64,000 nucleotides of DNA from Prochlorococcus marinus bv. HNLC2 (GCA_000218745.1 GL947595.1:1168399-1232398); one strand, 5' to 3'. Positions 54,403 to 64,000 are shown, counted from the first letter of the stretch. A program made the numbers and translations. Notes: generated by a model not told the origin, from the letters alone.

Positions 54403-55830
54403 ATGACTAAAGATTCATTAATCGTACATACAAAGCCTTTGCCTCAAAGCAGAGTTGCTATAGAACTTGAAATTCCAGCAAGTTCTTGCAAATCATCCCT
54501 TGACGAAACAATAAACAAAATCAGTAAAACAGCTACTATCCCTGGATTTAGATCTGGAAAAATTCCCAAACAAATCCTTATTCAAAGAATAGGTCTTACT
54601 CAGCTATACGCTTCAGCCTTAGAAAAAATAATCGAAAAATCATGGAATGAAGCATTAAAGAAAGAATCAATTGAGCCATTATGCGAACCAGAACTTCCAG
54701 AGGGCTTTGAATCTTTATTAAAAAAATTTGATCCCTCCAAAAGTCTCAAACTTACCTTAGAAACTGATGTAGCTCCTAAACTAAAACTTAAAAAAACAAA
54801 AGGATTAAAAGTTTCAATACAAAAAAATAAATTTAATCCTAAGAGTATTGATGAAGAAATTGAAAAATCTAGGAAGCAGTTAGCCAACATAGTTCCAGTC
54901 ACAGGAAGAGCTGCAAAATTAGGCGATATTGCAGTAGTCAGTTTTGAAGGAATTTATAAACATTCAAAAGAAAAAATTGAGGGTGGTTCAAGTGAATCGA
55001 TGGATCTTGAATTAGAAAAGAATAAGATGATTCCTGGATTTGTTGAGGGAATTGTAGGGATGAAAATTGACGCCAGTAAAAAACTTAATTTAAAATTTCC
55101 TGATGATTATGCTCATGAGGACTCAAGAGGAAAAGAAGCAATTTTTGAAATCACATTAAAAGACCTAAAAATTAGAGAATTACCTGATTTAGATGATTCA
55201 TTCGCAAAACAATCAGCGAATAAAGAGACATTAAAAGAACTAAAAAAAGATATTGAAACGAGACTTAAAGAAAATTTTAAAGAAAATCAGAAAAACATTA
55301 AAAATGATGCTCTTATTGATGCACTTGCTAAAGAATTAGATGTTGAAATTCCTAAATCATTAATTGATAACGAAGTAAGAAATAATATCGAACAAACAGC
55401 TCAAAGGTTCGCTCAACAAGGTATGGATATTAAATCAACATTTACTCCCGAAGTAATAAAATCATTAGCAGAATCTAGCAGACCACAAGCAGAAGAAAAT
55501 GTTATAAAAAATTTAGCTCTAAAAGCTCTTTCTGAGAGTGAGAATATAACAGTGGCAGAAAAAGAAATTGATTCAAAAATAGAGGAATTTAAATATGAGA
55601 TTGAAAAATCGCCTAATAAAATAGATATTGAAAAATTCAGAAACGCTATTAAAAGTGATCTTTTAACAGAAAAATTAATATCTTGGCTAGAGGAAAATTC
55701 TCAAGTAGTTGAAAAAACAGAAAAAAAAGAAAAGCCAGAAAAAATTACAAAAGAGAGAAAATCAACCGCTAAATCAAAAGAGGTTATTTCAAAAGCAAAA
55801 AAGAAAAGCACCAAATCAAAAGAAAAATAA
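54403..55830 (+). CDS. tig: Trigger factor
   Basis: Ribosome-bound chaperone and peptidyl-prolyl isomerase that receives nascent chains at the exit tunnel. The 475-residue product has the N-terminal ribosome-binding domain with GFRSGKIPKQIL (near residue 49), the FKBP-like domain (around 160-240; GDIAVVSFEGIYKHSKEKIEGGSSESMDLEL) and the helical C-domain. A highly basic tail (KEKPEKITKERKSTAKSKEV) extends past the usual end. clpP and clpX follow on the same strand, linking folding and degradation. Confidence 0.95.
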   Translation: MTKDSLIVHTKPLPQSRVAIELEIPASSCKSSLDETINKISKTATIPGFRSGKIPKQILIQRIGLTQLYASALEKIIEKSWNEALKKESIEPLCEPELPEGFESLLKKFDPSKSLKLTLETDVAPKLKLKKTKGLKVSIQKNKFNPKSIDEEIEKSRKQLANIVPVTGRAAKLGDIAVVSFEGIYKHSKEKIEGGSSESMDLELEKNKMIPGFVEGIVGMKIDASKKLNLKFPDDYAHEDSRGKEAIFEITLKDLKIRELPDLDDSFAKQSANKETLKELKKDIETRLKENFKENQKNIKNDALIDALAKELDVEIPKSLIDNEVRNNIEQTAQRFAQQGMDIKSTFTPEVIKSLAESSRPQAEENVIKNLALKALSESENITVAEKEIDSKIEEFKYEIEKSPNKIDIEKFRNAIKSDLLTEKLISWLEENSQVVEKTEKKEKPEKITKERKSTAKSKEVISKAKKKSTKSKEK

Positions 55831-55898
55831 TAATTTCTAAAATAACTAACTAATTATCAAAAAAACTTTTAAATTATATTTAGTACCTCTCCTAAATC

Positions 55899-56552
55899 TT
55901 GATTAATTCAATAACCAAACATTTTGTTGCTAATTCAAAAATTCAAAAAAATATTAATCCCATTTCTAACTCAGCTCTTCCAACAGTTATTGAACAATCT
56001 GGAAGAGGCGAAAGAGCTTTCGATATCTATTCAAGACTTCTTCGTGAACGTATTATATTCCTAGGAACTGAAATAAATGATCAAGTTTCTGATTCCCTCG
56101 TTGCACAATTACTTTTTCTAGAAGCTGAGGACCCATCTAAAGATATTCAAATTTACGTTAATTCTCCTGGTGGTTCAGTAACGGCAGGATTAGCAATCTA
56201 TGACACTATGCAGCAGATAAGTCCCGACATTGTAACTATATGCTTTGGGGTCGCAGCAAGTATGGGTGCATTCCTTTTATCAGGTGGAACAAAAGGAAAA
56301 AGATTAGCTTTACCTAATTCAAGAATTATGATTCATCAACCATTAGGTGGTGCTCAAGGTCAAGCAGTAGAAATAGAAATTCAAGCCAAAGAAATTCTTT
56401 ACCTTAAAAAAACATTAAATAATTTACTTTGCGAGCATACAGGACAACCTCTCGAAAAAATTGTAGAAGATACAGAACGGGATTACTTTTTGTCCCCCTC
56501 TGAAGCTGTGAATTATGGATTGATTGATAAAGTTATTAAAAATGACAACTAG
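55899..56552 (+). CDS. clpP: ATP-dependent Clp protease proteolytic subunit
   Basis: Serine peptidase of the ClpXP complex. The 217-residue product has the catalytic Ser in [13 protein letters not shown] (near residue 121), His in [12 protein letters not shown] (near 146) and the Asp in [13 protein letters not shown] (near 195). Start is TTG 55899; no in-frame ATG offers a reasonable N-terminus. An N-terminal extension of ~30 residues precedes [23 protein letters not shown]. clpX follows 99 bases on, the usual cyanobacterial arrangement. Confidence 0.95.
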   Translation: MINSITKHFVANSKIQKNINPISNSALPTVIEQSGRGERAFDIYSRLLRERIIFLGTEINDQVSDSLVAQLLFLEAEDPSKDIQIYVNSPGGSVTAGLAIYDTMQQISPDIVTICFGVAASMGAFLLSGGTKGKRLALPNSRIMIHQPLGGAQGQAVEIEIQAKEILYLKKTLNNLLCEHTGQPLEKIVEDTERDYFLSPSEAVNYGLIDKVIKNDN

Positions 56553-56651
56553 AAAGATTAGTTTAAGATTTTGATGACGAATTGAAGTTTATAAGCAATC
56601 CTTGTATAAAGGGCACATACCCTAATTCTTTTTTTAATATAGTAGTTAACG

Positions 56652-58022
56652 ATGGCTAAATTTGACGCCCATCTCAAATGCTCTTTTTGCGGAAAATCTC
56701 AGGACCAGGTGAGAAAGCTTATTGCTGGTCCTGGAGTATATATTTGCGATGAATGCATTGATCTTTGCAATGAGATCCTTGATGAAGAATTAATTGATTC
56801 TCAAACAAAAACAAATCATAATGCTTCCTCAGTTAAGAAAAAATTACCTGATACAAACACTGAGACATGTGAGCCTCTTAAAATAACAACTATTCCAAAG
56901 CCTATAGAAATCAAAGGATTTCTTGATAAACAGGTCGTTGGTCAAGAATCTGCAAAAAAGATTCTATCTGTTGCAGTTTATAATCACTATAAAAGGCTTG
57001 CATGGAAAAGCAGTAAAAAAGATGATAATAATTCCCTCGAAGATTTACAAACTACAAAACTACAAAAATCAAATATTTTACTAATTGGACCAACTGGAAG
57101 CGGAAAAACACTATTAGCTCAAACTTTAGCTGAATTTCTAGATGTTCCATTTGCTGTAGCAGATGCAACAACTCTTACTGAAGCTGGTTATGTAGGTGAA
57201 GATGTTGAAAATATTCTTTTAAGGCTTCTACAAAAATCAGAAATGAATGTTGAGTTAGCTCAGAGAGGTATCATTTATATTGACGAAATTGATAAAATTG
57301 CGAGAAAAAGTGAAAACCCATCAATAACTAGAGATGTTTCCGGGGAGGGAGTGCAACAAGCTTTACTTAAAATGCTTGAAGGCACAGTGGCCAACGTGCC
57401 TCCTCAAGGTGGGCGCAAACATCCTTATCATGATTGCATTCAAATTGATACCAGTCAGATATTGTTTATTTGCGGAGGAGCCTTTATAGGATTAGAAGAT
57501 ATCGTTCAAAAAAGGTTAGGTAAGCATTCGATAGGATTTACCACAACTGAAGAAACAGAATCAATTCCTACAAAACAAAAATTAGATCCTAGAGAAGCTT
57601 TAAAAAATTTAGAACTTGATGATTTAGTTAAGTATGGATTAATTCCTGAATTTATCGGAAGAATTCCAGTATGTGCAGTACTAGATCCATTAAATGAGGA
57701 TACTCTTAAGTCTATATTAACCGAGCCAAGAGATGCTCTTGTAAAACAATTCAAAGCCCTTTTGAGTATGGATAATGTTAATTTAAACTTTGAGCAAGGA
57801 TCTGTATCTGCAATTGCTAGAGAAGCTTTTGCAAGGAAAACAGGAGCAAGAGCACTTAGATCAATTATTGAAGAACTCATGCTCGACTTAATGTATTCAT
57901 TACCCTCTCAAAAAGAGGTAAAAGAATTCACTATCACAGAAAAAATGGTAGAAAGTCTTTTCTCTTCAAAAATTGTCAAACTTCGCACCTCAAAAAATAG
58001 AATCAGGAAAGAATCTGCTTAA
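56652..58022 (+). CDS. clpX: ATP-dependent Clp protease ATP-binding subunit ClpX
   Basis: AAA+ unfoldase partner of ClpP. The 456-residue product has the N-terminal zinc-binding domain ([19 protein letters not shown], then CDECIDLC, residues ~10-40), Walker [13 protein letters not shown] (near 143), Walker [14 protein letters not shown] (near 215), and [15 protein letters not shown] near the C-terminus. Full length. Confidence 0.98.
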   Translation: MAKFDAHLKCSFCGKSQDQVRKLIAGPGVYICDECIDLCNEILDEELIDSQTKTNHNASSVKKKLPDTNTETCEPLKITTIPKPIEIKGFLDKQVVGQESAKKILSVAVYNHYKRLAWKSSKKDDNNSLEDLQTTKLQKSNILLIGPTGSGKTLLAQTLAEFLDVPFAVADATTLTEAGYVGEDVENILLRLLQKSEMNVELAQRGIIYIDEIDKIARKSENPSITRDVSGEGVQQALLKMLEGTVANVPPQGGRKHPYHDCIQIDTSQILFICGGAFIGLEDIVQKRLGKHSIGFTTTEETESIPTKQKLDPREALKNLELDDLVKYGLIPEFIGRIPVCAVLDPLNEDTLKSILTEPRDALVKQFKALLSMDNVNLNFEQGSVSAIAREAFARKTGARALRSIIEELMLDLMYSLPSQKEVKEFTITEKMVESLFSSKIVKLRTSKNRIRKESA

Positions 58023-58066
58023 ATAATTTATTTATACTCAAATATATTCTTTCAAAATAATTAATA

Positions 58067-59827
58067 ATGGCAACGATTCATATACCATTTCATCAAAAAT
58101 ATAGGCCAAAAAATCTTGATGACCTTGTAGGACAAGAAATTATTTCGCTAACTCTTAAGCAAGCCTTATTAACTAATAGAATCGCACCCGCCTACTTATT
58201 TTGCGGCCCACGTGGAACAGGAAAAACATCTAGCGCAAGAATATTAGCTAAATCATTAAATTGTCAAAAATATAATGAACCAAATCCTCAACCATGTGAT
58301 TCATGCGAGCTTTGCAAAAGCATATCTGAAGGAATTGCTTTAGACATTATCGAAATTGATGCTGCATCCAATACAGGTGTTGAAAATATAAGAGAAATAA
58401 TCGAAAAAGCAAGATTTGCTCCTACTCAAGCAAGATGGAAAGTATATGTAATTGATGAATGCCATATGTTATCTACTGCTGCCTCAAATGCATTATTAAA
58501 GACCATTGAAGAGCCTCCAGCAAATGTAATCTTCATTCTTGCGACAACAAATCCTGAGAGGGTTATTAAAACCATTCAAAGTAGATGTCAGAAATTTGAT
58601 TTCAAAAGAATTAGTACAGAAAAAATTTATAAGCATTTAGTTGATATTGCAAAGAAAGAATGCATAACATTTGAAGATATTGCGTTAAGACTAATAGCAA
58701 AACGATCTAATGGAGGGATGCGAGATGCGCAAAGCTTATTAGATCAATTAAGTTTACTTCCTCAAGGTATTGACAAAAATAGCGTCGAAGAATTAATTGG
58801 CGAAGTCTCAGAAAATGAATTACTTGGACTTATAAATTCACTCATAGAAAATAATCCTGAACTATTACTTAAAAGTTGCTCTAAACTTTATGATTCAGGG
58901 AATGAACCAATATCGATCTTAGAAGGATTATTGAACATAACACGAGACTTACTAATAAAAACAAATAATAGTGAATATTCAGAACTATTTTATACATCAA
59001 AAGATTTTCATCATGAATTGGAGCGAATCTCTAAATCAATAAGTAAAACAAAAGTAATTAGTTGGCATAAGAATTTAAAAAATATTGAATATCAAATGAA
59101 AATTAGTAATCAACCTAGATTATGGCTTGAAATAAATTTAACAAGCCTGCTCGATATAACAAGCACAATCGATATACAAAAATCTGAAACTACATTAAAC
59201 TTGGATTCATCAAAAACACTAAAAGCTAAATATAAAGAAAATTATTCTAAAGAAAATACAAAAGAAAATAACAATTTAAATCCTAAAAATGATGAAATAA
59301 ACCCAAAAAATTATGAAAATAAATCAAAAGAAAATAATACTGATAAATTGAAAGAAGAAAATTTGAAGGAATTTACAAAATTTGATCAAGATACTAATAC
59401 AAGTTCAAATTATGATGCATCCATAAATTTAAAAGAAAAATGGTCCTTAATACTCTCTAAATTAGAATTACCTTCTACTAGGATGTTACTTTCACAGCAA
59501 GCAGAATTATTAAATATAGGAAAAAATTCCGTTGATATAGGATTGTCACCAAATTGGGAAAATATGATCAAAAGTAGAAAATTAATAATTGAAAATGCTG
59601 TTAAAAAAATTTTTGGTGAACATATGAAAATACAATTCTCCAGCAAACAAAATATTTCATCAAACATTCAAAAAAATATTCAAAGTAATAATGACATAAA
59701 AATAAATTCCAAAACAAATGATAATTTTAAAAAAAAGACTATTCTTCCCAAAGATCAAAATTTTAATAATAATACAAAAAATTTAGCTGATTTCTTTAAT
59801 GGTGAAATTGTAGATATAAATGATTAA
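58067..59827 (+). CDS. dnaX: DNA polymerase III subunits gamma/tau
   Basis: Clamp-loader ATPase and replisome organiser. The 586-residue product has the AAA+ core: Walker A GPRGTGKTSSARILA (near residue 46), zinc-binding CxxC-type cysteines (Cys67, and CDSCELC near 78-84), Walker B VYVIDECHMLS, and SNALLKTIEEPP. Past residue ~370 the sequence becomes a Lys/Asn/Glu-rich linker (KENNNLNPKNDEINPKN) followed by a small C-terminal domain (SLILSKLELPSTRMLLSQQAELLNIG). No intein is present. A run of eight A lies at 59729-59736 near the 3' end. A short terminator-like hairpin follows the stop. Confidence 0.96.
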   Translation: MATIHIPFHQKYRPKNLDDLVGQEIISLTLKQALLTNRIAPAYLFCGPRGTGKTSSARILAKSLNCQKYNEPNPQPCDSCELCKSISEGIALDIIEIDAASNTGVENIREIIEKARFAPTQARWKVYVIDECHMLSTAASNALLKTIEEPPANVIFILATTNPERVIKTIQSRCQKFDFKRISTEKIYKHLVDIAKKECITFEDIALRLIAKRSNGGMRDAQSLLDQLSLLPQGIDKNSVEELIGEVSENELLGLINSLIENNPELLLKSCSKLYDSGNEPISILEGLLNITRDLLIKTNNSEYSELFYTSKDFHHELERISKSISKTKVISWHKNLKNIEYQMKISNQPRLWLEINLTSLLDITSTIDIQKSETTLNLDSSKTLKAKYKENYSKENTKENNNLNPKNDEINPKNYENKSKENNTDKLKEENLKEFTKFDQDTNTSSNYDASINLKEKWSLILSKLELPSTRMLLSQQAELLNIGKNSVDIGLSPNWENMIKSRKLIIENAVKKIFGEHMKIQFSSKQNISSNIQKNIQSNNDIKINSKTNDNFKKKTILPKDQNFNNNTKNLADFFNGEIVDIND

Positions 59828-59830
59828 ATC

Positions 59831-61162
59831 TCATCCCTTATGAAGGGTTTTTTTCCATAATAATTTCTTTTGAAAAATTGACATCTTTAATGCAACCAAA
59901 GGAATAACAATAAACCAATGCGATAGATACAAAAGATAAATTAATATACTTACTAAATTAGAATTTGGTAAAGATGATATATCTTTATTCCTTTTGCACC
60001 CGAACCAAGATGCTATAGCTGATAAAATAAAAGCAGTCATTGAGATTGGCAAATAAATTGGAGTCCGCATAAAGAATAAAGATGAAACCAAATCACTCAA
60101 AGATATTATTGGCAAAGCATATTGCAATATGAAAAAGTAAAAAATATCAAATTTTTTCAAAATATTAATTTTTCCAAATATCAAATCACTGCCATAATCA
60201 AAAAACCTTTGCAAACCTCCTTCAGCCCATCTTTGTCTTTGAGCAAATAATGCAGGAAGAGTTTCTACCGCCTCCTCCATGACAGGAGGATCCCATAAAA
60301 TGCCAATTTCTGATCCAAATAATAATAATCGCACACTTAAATCCAGATCATCAGTCACTGTATCTTCATTAAATGATCCAGATTCAATCAAGATTTTCTT
60401 ATTTATTAACTGACCATTTCCCCTTAGTTCAGACACACCTCCTGACGATAACCTACCAATTTGGAAAAAAGCATCCATAACCATTTCTATTGATTGACAT
60501 TTAGTTAATAAATTTTGACTTCCATTTATTACAGATTTACGCAATTGAACCGCTGACCATTTCCCTCTAAAAGCATAATTTAAAAGCTTAATCAAAGTAT
60601 CATTTCTTAATTGAGCATCTGCATCTAATATAAAGACCCATTCACCAGAAGTTAACCTCAGAGCATCATTTAAAGCTCCTGACTTACCACCACCAGCATT
60701 TTTGACTCGACTTATTATTTGTAATTTCTGATATTTCTTAGAAAGTTTTCTTAAGATATTAGGAGTTTCATCTTCACTTCCATCATCGATAATAAATATA
60801 TTTAACTTTTCTGAGGGGTAATCTAAATTAAATAACCTTTCAACTAATCGTTGAATTACATACTGCTCATCTCTAGCAGCAACAATTATATCAAGAGAAG
60901 GAAATTCACCAGTAAATTCATCTATCTTTAAATCTTGTTGAATCGAATCCCTTTTAAAGTTCCTAGAAAGTACAAAAATGCCATATAAAAAAATAAACAC
61001 TGAAATTATAATTAAACTATTTAAAGACGGTTTTTTATTCGAAAAATAAGGAAATATCCCAATAAAAATAGAAATAAATAAAAATAAAAAAGACTTTATC
61101 CTACGACTTTTAGAAAAGCTCTTTTGAAAATTCTTAATTTTTAAATTATTTATTTTATTCAT
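59831..61162 (-). CDS. Membrane-bound family 2 glycosyltransferase (processive type)
   Basis: The 443-residue product has two N-terminal membrane segments (residues ~22-60), a GT-A catalytic domain (DIIVAARDEQYVIQRLVERLF; FIIDDGSEDET; VFILDADAQ; TDDLDLSVRL) and QRQRWAEGGLQRFF, the Q-x-x-R-W motif typical of processive synthases such as PgaC, HasA and BcsA. Two to three C-terminal membrane helices follow. The polymer is unknown; poly-GlcNAc-like or other exopolysaccharide is a family-based guess. It is 5 bases downstream of the SpoIID-like gene and convergent with dnaX. Confidence 0.9.
   Translation of the reverse strand: MNKINNLKIKNFQKSFSKSRRIKSFLFLFISIFIGIFPYFSNKKPSLNSLIIISVFIFLYGIFVLSRNFKRDSIQQDLKIDEFTGEFPSLDIIVAARDEQYVIQRLVERLFNLDYPSEKLNIFIIDDGSEDETPNILRKLSKKYQKLQIISRVKNAGGGKSGALNDALRLTSGEWVFILDADAQLRNDTLIKLLNYAFRGKWSAVQLRKSVINGSQNLLTKCQSIEMVMDAFFQIGRLSSGGVSELRGNGQLINKKILIESGSFNEDTVTDDLDLSVRLLLFGSEIGILWDPPVMEEAVETLPALFAQRQRWAEGGLQRFFDYGSDLIFGKINILKKFDIFYFFILQYALPIISLSDLVSSLFFMRTPIYLPISMTAFILSAIASWFGCKRNKDISSLPNSNLVSILIYLLYLSHWFIVIPLVALKMSIFQKKLLWKKTLHKG
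59835..59854 (+). terminator. Rho-independent-type terminator after dnaX
   Basis: CCCTT-ATG-AAGGG forms a 5-base stem with a 3-base loop, followed by seven T on the plus strand, starting 7 bases after the dnaX stop. It lies inside the last codons of the convergent glycosyltransferase gene. The stem is short, so efficiency is uncertain. Confidence 0.6.
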
Positions 61163-61167
61163 ATTAC

Positions 61168-62700
61168 CTATCGCTTTATAGATTTAAAATCGGTAATATT
61201 TATACCTTCATAGTAATGGCCAAGTATCCTTTCATAATTAAAACCTAACTTTGCCATCTCAATTGCACCTGATTGAGATAAACCTACACCATGACCAAAG
61301 CCTCCTCCTGTAAAAACCCAAAAATCATCATTTAATTTATCAATTATAAATAAATTACTTGGTAAAAATTTCAAATACTTTCTAATATCATCTTTATTTA
61401 ATATTAATGGTTCAATTCTTCCTGATTGTCTTATCTCTAATTTTATAACTCTCCCGCTTTTTCCTCTTTCAATAATTTTCAAATCTATAGTTTTATCTTT
61501 TTGAAAAGATGAATTCTGCTCATTAATAAGATTAATAATTTGAGTGGATGCAATTTTTTTTGTCCATCTAAATAAATAATGTTTAGAACCCAAGTATTTA
61601 TTATTTTTATCAAAAATAAAATTTCTTAATGATTTCTCATTTTTATAAAAGAAATTAAATTTATTATTTCCCCCTCCGATAAAATCATATTTAGTTAAGA
61701 AATATGGGTAATCTTTCATTTCCCAAGACTCACTTGCAGGAGCGGATATACCTCCATTTGATGCATGATAAAAAGCATTAACTGGATTGCCATTATAAGT
61801 CATTATCATATTTGTAGTTTCCCTAATAGCATTTTCAATATTCAGATTATTGTTGAATGATGGTTTATAAACCTGACATTGAGTTGTGATACATAAATGA
61901 TAATTATCAGACTTAAACCTATCAGAATTATAAATAGCCCATGTTCTAGCGATTATTGCTTGTGCTTTTAAAGCCTCCATTGGAGCATCTGAACCTATTT
62001 CATAAGGTAAAACACCTCTCAAATAATCATTAAAAGATAACTTTTGCACAAGAGTCCAACTTCCATATGAATCCTTAATTAAATAAAACTCTTTCCCATA
62101 CTCAACATTATTTATTTTTATATTTTCATTCGAAAAAATCCTTGTGATACTATCTAACTTTTGAAAAACATATTCATTGTTTATAAAAGGTACTATTTTC
62201 TCTTCAATAGAAATCTTTTTTAATTTAAAGTTCTGATTTACAAGATTTTTTGCTCGAGTAGGTAGCCATATTTCCCAATCATTTGGATATGTGATTTTGG
62301 GATCAAGTCCTTTTTCTTTTAAAGGCAAAGACGCTCTTTTCGCGGATTCAAAACTAGCAAATGGATCTGAAACAAGTCTTTCAATTAAAAGTGTTGTTGA
62401 AAGAGGAACTCTATCAAATAAAATATCTACTTTCTTTGCTTTATATTCAAGACCATTTGATGAAATTATCTCCAACATACTGCCTTTTTTTGTTTCAAAA
62501 CTTAAGAATCTATTTTGTGAAAATATATTTTTCTCTCTACCAAGATATTGTTTAATACCAATTAATAAATAACCTTTATTAATTTCTTCGTTAAGATTTA
62601 ATTTCGTTAATTCTTCTGAATAACATTTAACAACATTTGTATTAAAACTGATACAAAATAAAATAAGTAAAATTAAGCGAAATTTTTTTATGATTTTCAT
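61168..62700 (-). CDS. SpoIID/LytB-domain protein, probable exported peptidoglycan-related hydrolase
   Basis: The 510-residue product has a signal peptide (MKIIKKFRLILLILFCISFN...VVKCYSEE) and a SpoIID-like domain from residue ~230: FNDYLRGVLPYEIGSDAPMEALKAQAIIARTWAI, NAFYHASNGGISAPASESWEM, and GFGHGVGLSQSGAIEMAKLGFNYERIL. SpoIID members cleave glycan strands of peptidoglycan lacking stem peptides; the Glu in YEIGSDAP corresponds to the family catalytic region. Residues 30-220 are unassigned. It is 5 bases upstream of the membrane glycosyltransferase, so the two form one unit. Confidence 0.92.
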   Translation of the reverse strand: MKIIKKFRLILLILFCISFNTNVVKCYSEELTKLNLNEEINKGYLLIGIKQYLGREKNIFSQNRFLSFETKKGSMLEIISSNGLEYKAKKVDILFDRVPLSTTLLIERLVSDPFASFESAKRASLPLKEKGLDPKITYPNDWEIWLPTRAKNLVNQNFKLKKISIEEKIVPFINNEYVFQKLDSITRIFSNENIKINNVEYGKEFYLIKDSYGSWTLVQKLSFNDYLRGVLPYEIGSDAPMEALKAQAIIARTWAIYNSDRFKSDNYHLCITTQCQVYKPSFNNNLNIENAIRETTNMIMTYNGNPVNAFYHASNGGISAPASESWEMKDYPYFLTKYDFIGGGNNKFNFFYKNEKSLRNFIFDKNNKYLGSKHYLFRWTKKIASTQIINLINEQNSSFQKDKTIDLKIIERGKSGRVIKLEIRQSGRIEPLILNKDDIRKYLKFLPSNLFIIDKLNDDFWVFTGGGFGHGVGLSQSGAIEMAKLGFNYERILGHYYEGINITDFKSIKR

Positions 62701-62804
62701 AATATTTAAATTCTGTAGCAGCTTCTAGGTTTGAATCAAATAAATTTGTTTGCGACAATGCATATTAAGGTTTAGATTAGTAAACTAATAATAAATGATT
62801 TTTA

Positions 62805-63002
62805 ATGTCAAAACTAAAGACACGTAAATCAGCAGCAAAAAGATTTAAAGCTACAGCTACTGGTAAATTCATGAGAAGAAGAGCTTTTCATAATCATTTA
62901 CTTGATCATAAAAGTTCTAAACTAAAAAGACACTTGTCTACAAAAGCAGTAGTTGATGAAAGAGATGCCGATAATGTAAGATTAATGATTCCCTACGCAT
63001 AA
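62805..63002 (+). CDS. rpmI: 50S ribosomal protein L35
   Basis: The 65-residue basic product has the L35 pattern [40 protein letters not shown] split across its length. It lies 27 bases before rplT and is co-transcribed with it. infC, the usual first gene of this operon, is 30 kb away. Confidence 0.97.
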
Positions 63003-63029
63003 ACTTAACTTTATATAACCTAAACATCC

Positions 63030-63377
63030 ATGGCCAGAGTAAAAAGAGGAAACGTTGCAAGAAAAAGAAGAAATAAAATCTTAAGTCTTGCAAAAGGATT
63101 CAGAGGAGGAAACAAAAATCTCTTCAGAACAGCTAATCAAAGAGTTATGAAAGCTCTTTGTAATGCTTATAGAGACAGAAGAAGAAGAAAAAGAGATTTC
63201 AGGAAGCTATGGATATCAAGAATCAATGCTTCTGCAAGAATTAATGGTACTAATTACAGTCAATTAATTAATCAATTAAAATCTGCTGATATACGTATAA
63301 ATAGAAAAATGCTAGCTCAACTAGCTTTAAATGAACCTAAATGTTTTGAAAAAATAGTTACATCCTCTAAAAAATAA
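63030..63377 (+). CDS. rplT: 50S ribosomal protein L20
   Basis: Assembly-initiating protein of the large subunit. The 115-residue product has the basic N-terminal extension ([18 protein letters not shown]) that penetrates rRNA and the conserved [14 protein letters not shown] segment ([19 protein letters not shown]). Normal length of ~115-119. It directly follows rpmI. Confidence 0.98.
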   Translation: MARVKRGNVARKRRNKILSLAKGFRGGNKNLFRTANQRVMKALCNAYRDRRRRKRDFRKLWISRINASARINGTNYSQLINQLKSADIRINRKMLAQLALNEPKCFEKIVTSSKK

Positions 63378-63417
63378 TTAAAATAATTAGAATATAAGTG
63401 AAGAATGTTCTTGTTTC

Positions 63418-63975
63418 ATGGAGATTTCATCTTTTAAATCATATTTATTAATACTATTTATACTATTAGTTATAATATCAATATTTGTTTTTAGACAATT
63501 TTTAAAAACCAGAAACGAAGAAATTAGTCTTATAAAATATGAACAGAAAGGTATTGATTCACTTACCACGGCAACTGAACTTTATGAATTTGGTTCTATT
63601 CAAATAAAAAAAAGACTCTATCCTCAAGCAACAAAAACATTTTTAAAAGCGATTAAATTGGCAGAAAATGAACCAATAGAAGGTAAAGCAATTATTGAAA
63701 ATGCTCTTGGTTTTACATATGCAGCTCAAAAAGATTTCAAAAAAGCCATTAAATACTATAAGTTTGCAATTACTTCCTTACCTGATTACACAATAGCTTT
63801 GAATAATTTAGGCTCCGCTCAACAAAAATTATTTGATTATGCAGAAGCTTATTCGACCTATAAAAAAGTTTTAGAAATAGATCCAAAAAATAAAACTGCT
63901 TTAAAAAAATCTAAAGAATTAGAGCAAAGAACAAACTACAAACCTTTCACAGAGGCTAAAACCAAAGGATTTTAA
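63418..63975 (+). CDS. Membrane-anchored TPR-repeat protein
   Basis: The 185-residue product starts with a membrane helix (YLLILFILLVIISIFVFRQFL, residues ~8-28), then three to four TPR units: GSIQIKKRLYPQATKTFLKAIKLA, ENALGFTYAAQKDFKKAIKYY, NNLGSAQQKLFDYAEAYSTYKKVLEIDP. This fits an anchored scaffold, possibly for photosystem or envelope assembly; no target can be named. It is 40 bases after rplT and one base before the next start. Confidence 0.9.
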   Translation: MEISSFKSYLLILFILLVIISIFVFRQFLKTRNEEISLIKYEQKGIDSLTTATELYEFGSIQIKKRLYPQATKTFLKAIKLAENEPIEGKAIIENALGFTYAAQKDFKKAIKYYKFAITSLPDYTIALNNLGSAQQKLFDYAEAYSTYKKVLEIDPKNKTALKKSKELEQRTNYKPFTEAKTKGF

Positions 63976-63976
63976 T

Positions 63977-64000
63977 ATGACAAACAATGACTCATTGCAA
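63977..64000 (+). CDS. Start of a downstream gene, cut by window end
   Basis: An ATG one base after the TPR gene stop opens a frame reading MTNNDSLQ and continuing off the edge. Eight residues cannot identify it. The gap of one base and same strand suggest a co-transcribed gene. thiG is a possibility from remembered gene order only. Confidence 0.5.

Overview
The window is a stretch of core chromosome from a marine picocyanobacterium, almost certainly a high-light-type Prochlorococcus. The evidence is low GC content, very tight gene packing (most gaps under 100 bases, many 3' overlaps), photosystem genes (psaC, psbZ, ndhS), a B12-pathway gene, a cyanobacterial Ycf23/DUF561 protein, and the characteristic PsaC and PsbZ sequences. 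This is inferred from protein sequence and layout; no search was run. I see no insertion sequence, prophage, CRISPR array or island boundary.

Layout: 1-4.6 kb holds the end of glycogen phosphorylase, two uncharacterised small proteins, tRNA-Arg(CCU), the RNase P RNA gene rnpB, rnc, ndhS and rimM. 4.6-12.2 kb holds glmS, psaC, the acpP-fabF-tkt run, and thiC behind a TPP riboswitch. 12.2-18.6 kb holds an M20 amidohydrolase, a TPR protein with a probable frameshift in its signal peptide, ruvB, smpB, lysS and an OmpR-type response regulator. 18.8-28.7 kb holds mreBCD, ssb, a DedA protein, ahcY, tsaE, a PfkB sugar kinase, an alpha/beta hydrolase, a group 2 sigma factor and mgtE. 28.9-40 kb holds gyrB, miaA, infC, a GntR regulator paired with cysE, secA, several small accessory genes, tRNA-Gly(GCC), ribH and psbZ. 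40-50.3 kb holds mutS, cobH, holA, lysC, uvrB, a ycf23 homologue and tilS. 50.3-64 kb holds RNase J, dapA, asd, tig-clpP-clpX, dnaX, a membrane glycosyltransferase with a SpoIID-like protein, rpmI-rplT, a TPR protein and the first bases of another gene.

Functional themes: RNA processing and translation (rnpB, rnc, rnj, rimM, miaA, tilS, tsaE, smpB, infC, lysS, rpmI, rplT); DNA replication and repair (gyrB, dnaX, holA, ssb, mutS, uvrB, ruvB); protein quality control and export (tig, clpP, clpX, secA); the aspartate family pathway (lysC, asd, dapA); cofactors (thiC, ribH, cobH); carbon and lipid metabolism (glgP, tkt, acpP, fabF, glmS); and cell shape or envelope (mreBCD, the glycosyltransferase/SpoIID pair).

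No convincing new multi-gene system appears. The observations most worth checking are the apparent one-base disruption of the signal peptide near 14.36 kb, the rnpB-rnc junction, the GntR-cysE pair with an unrecognised sensor domain, the glycosyltransferase/SpoIID pair, and a palindrome over the likely promoter of the response regulator gene. Several start codons were moved from the longest reading frame (rnc, acpP, smpB, mreD, miaA, the GNAT gene), with reasons given in each entry.
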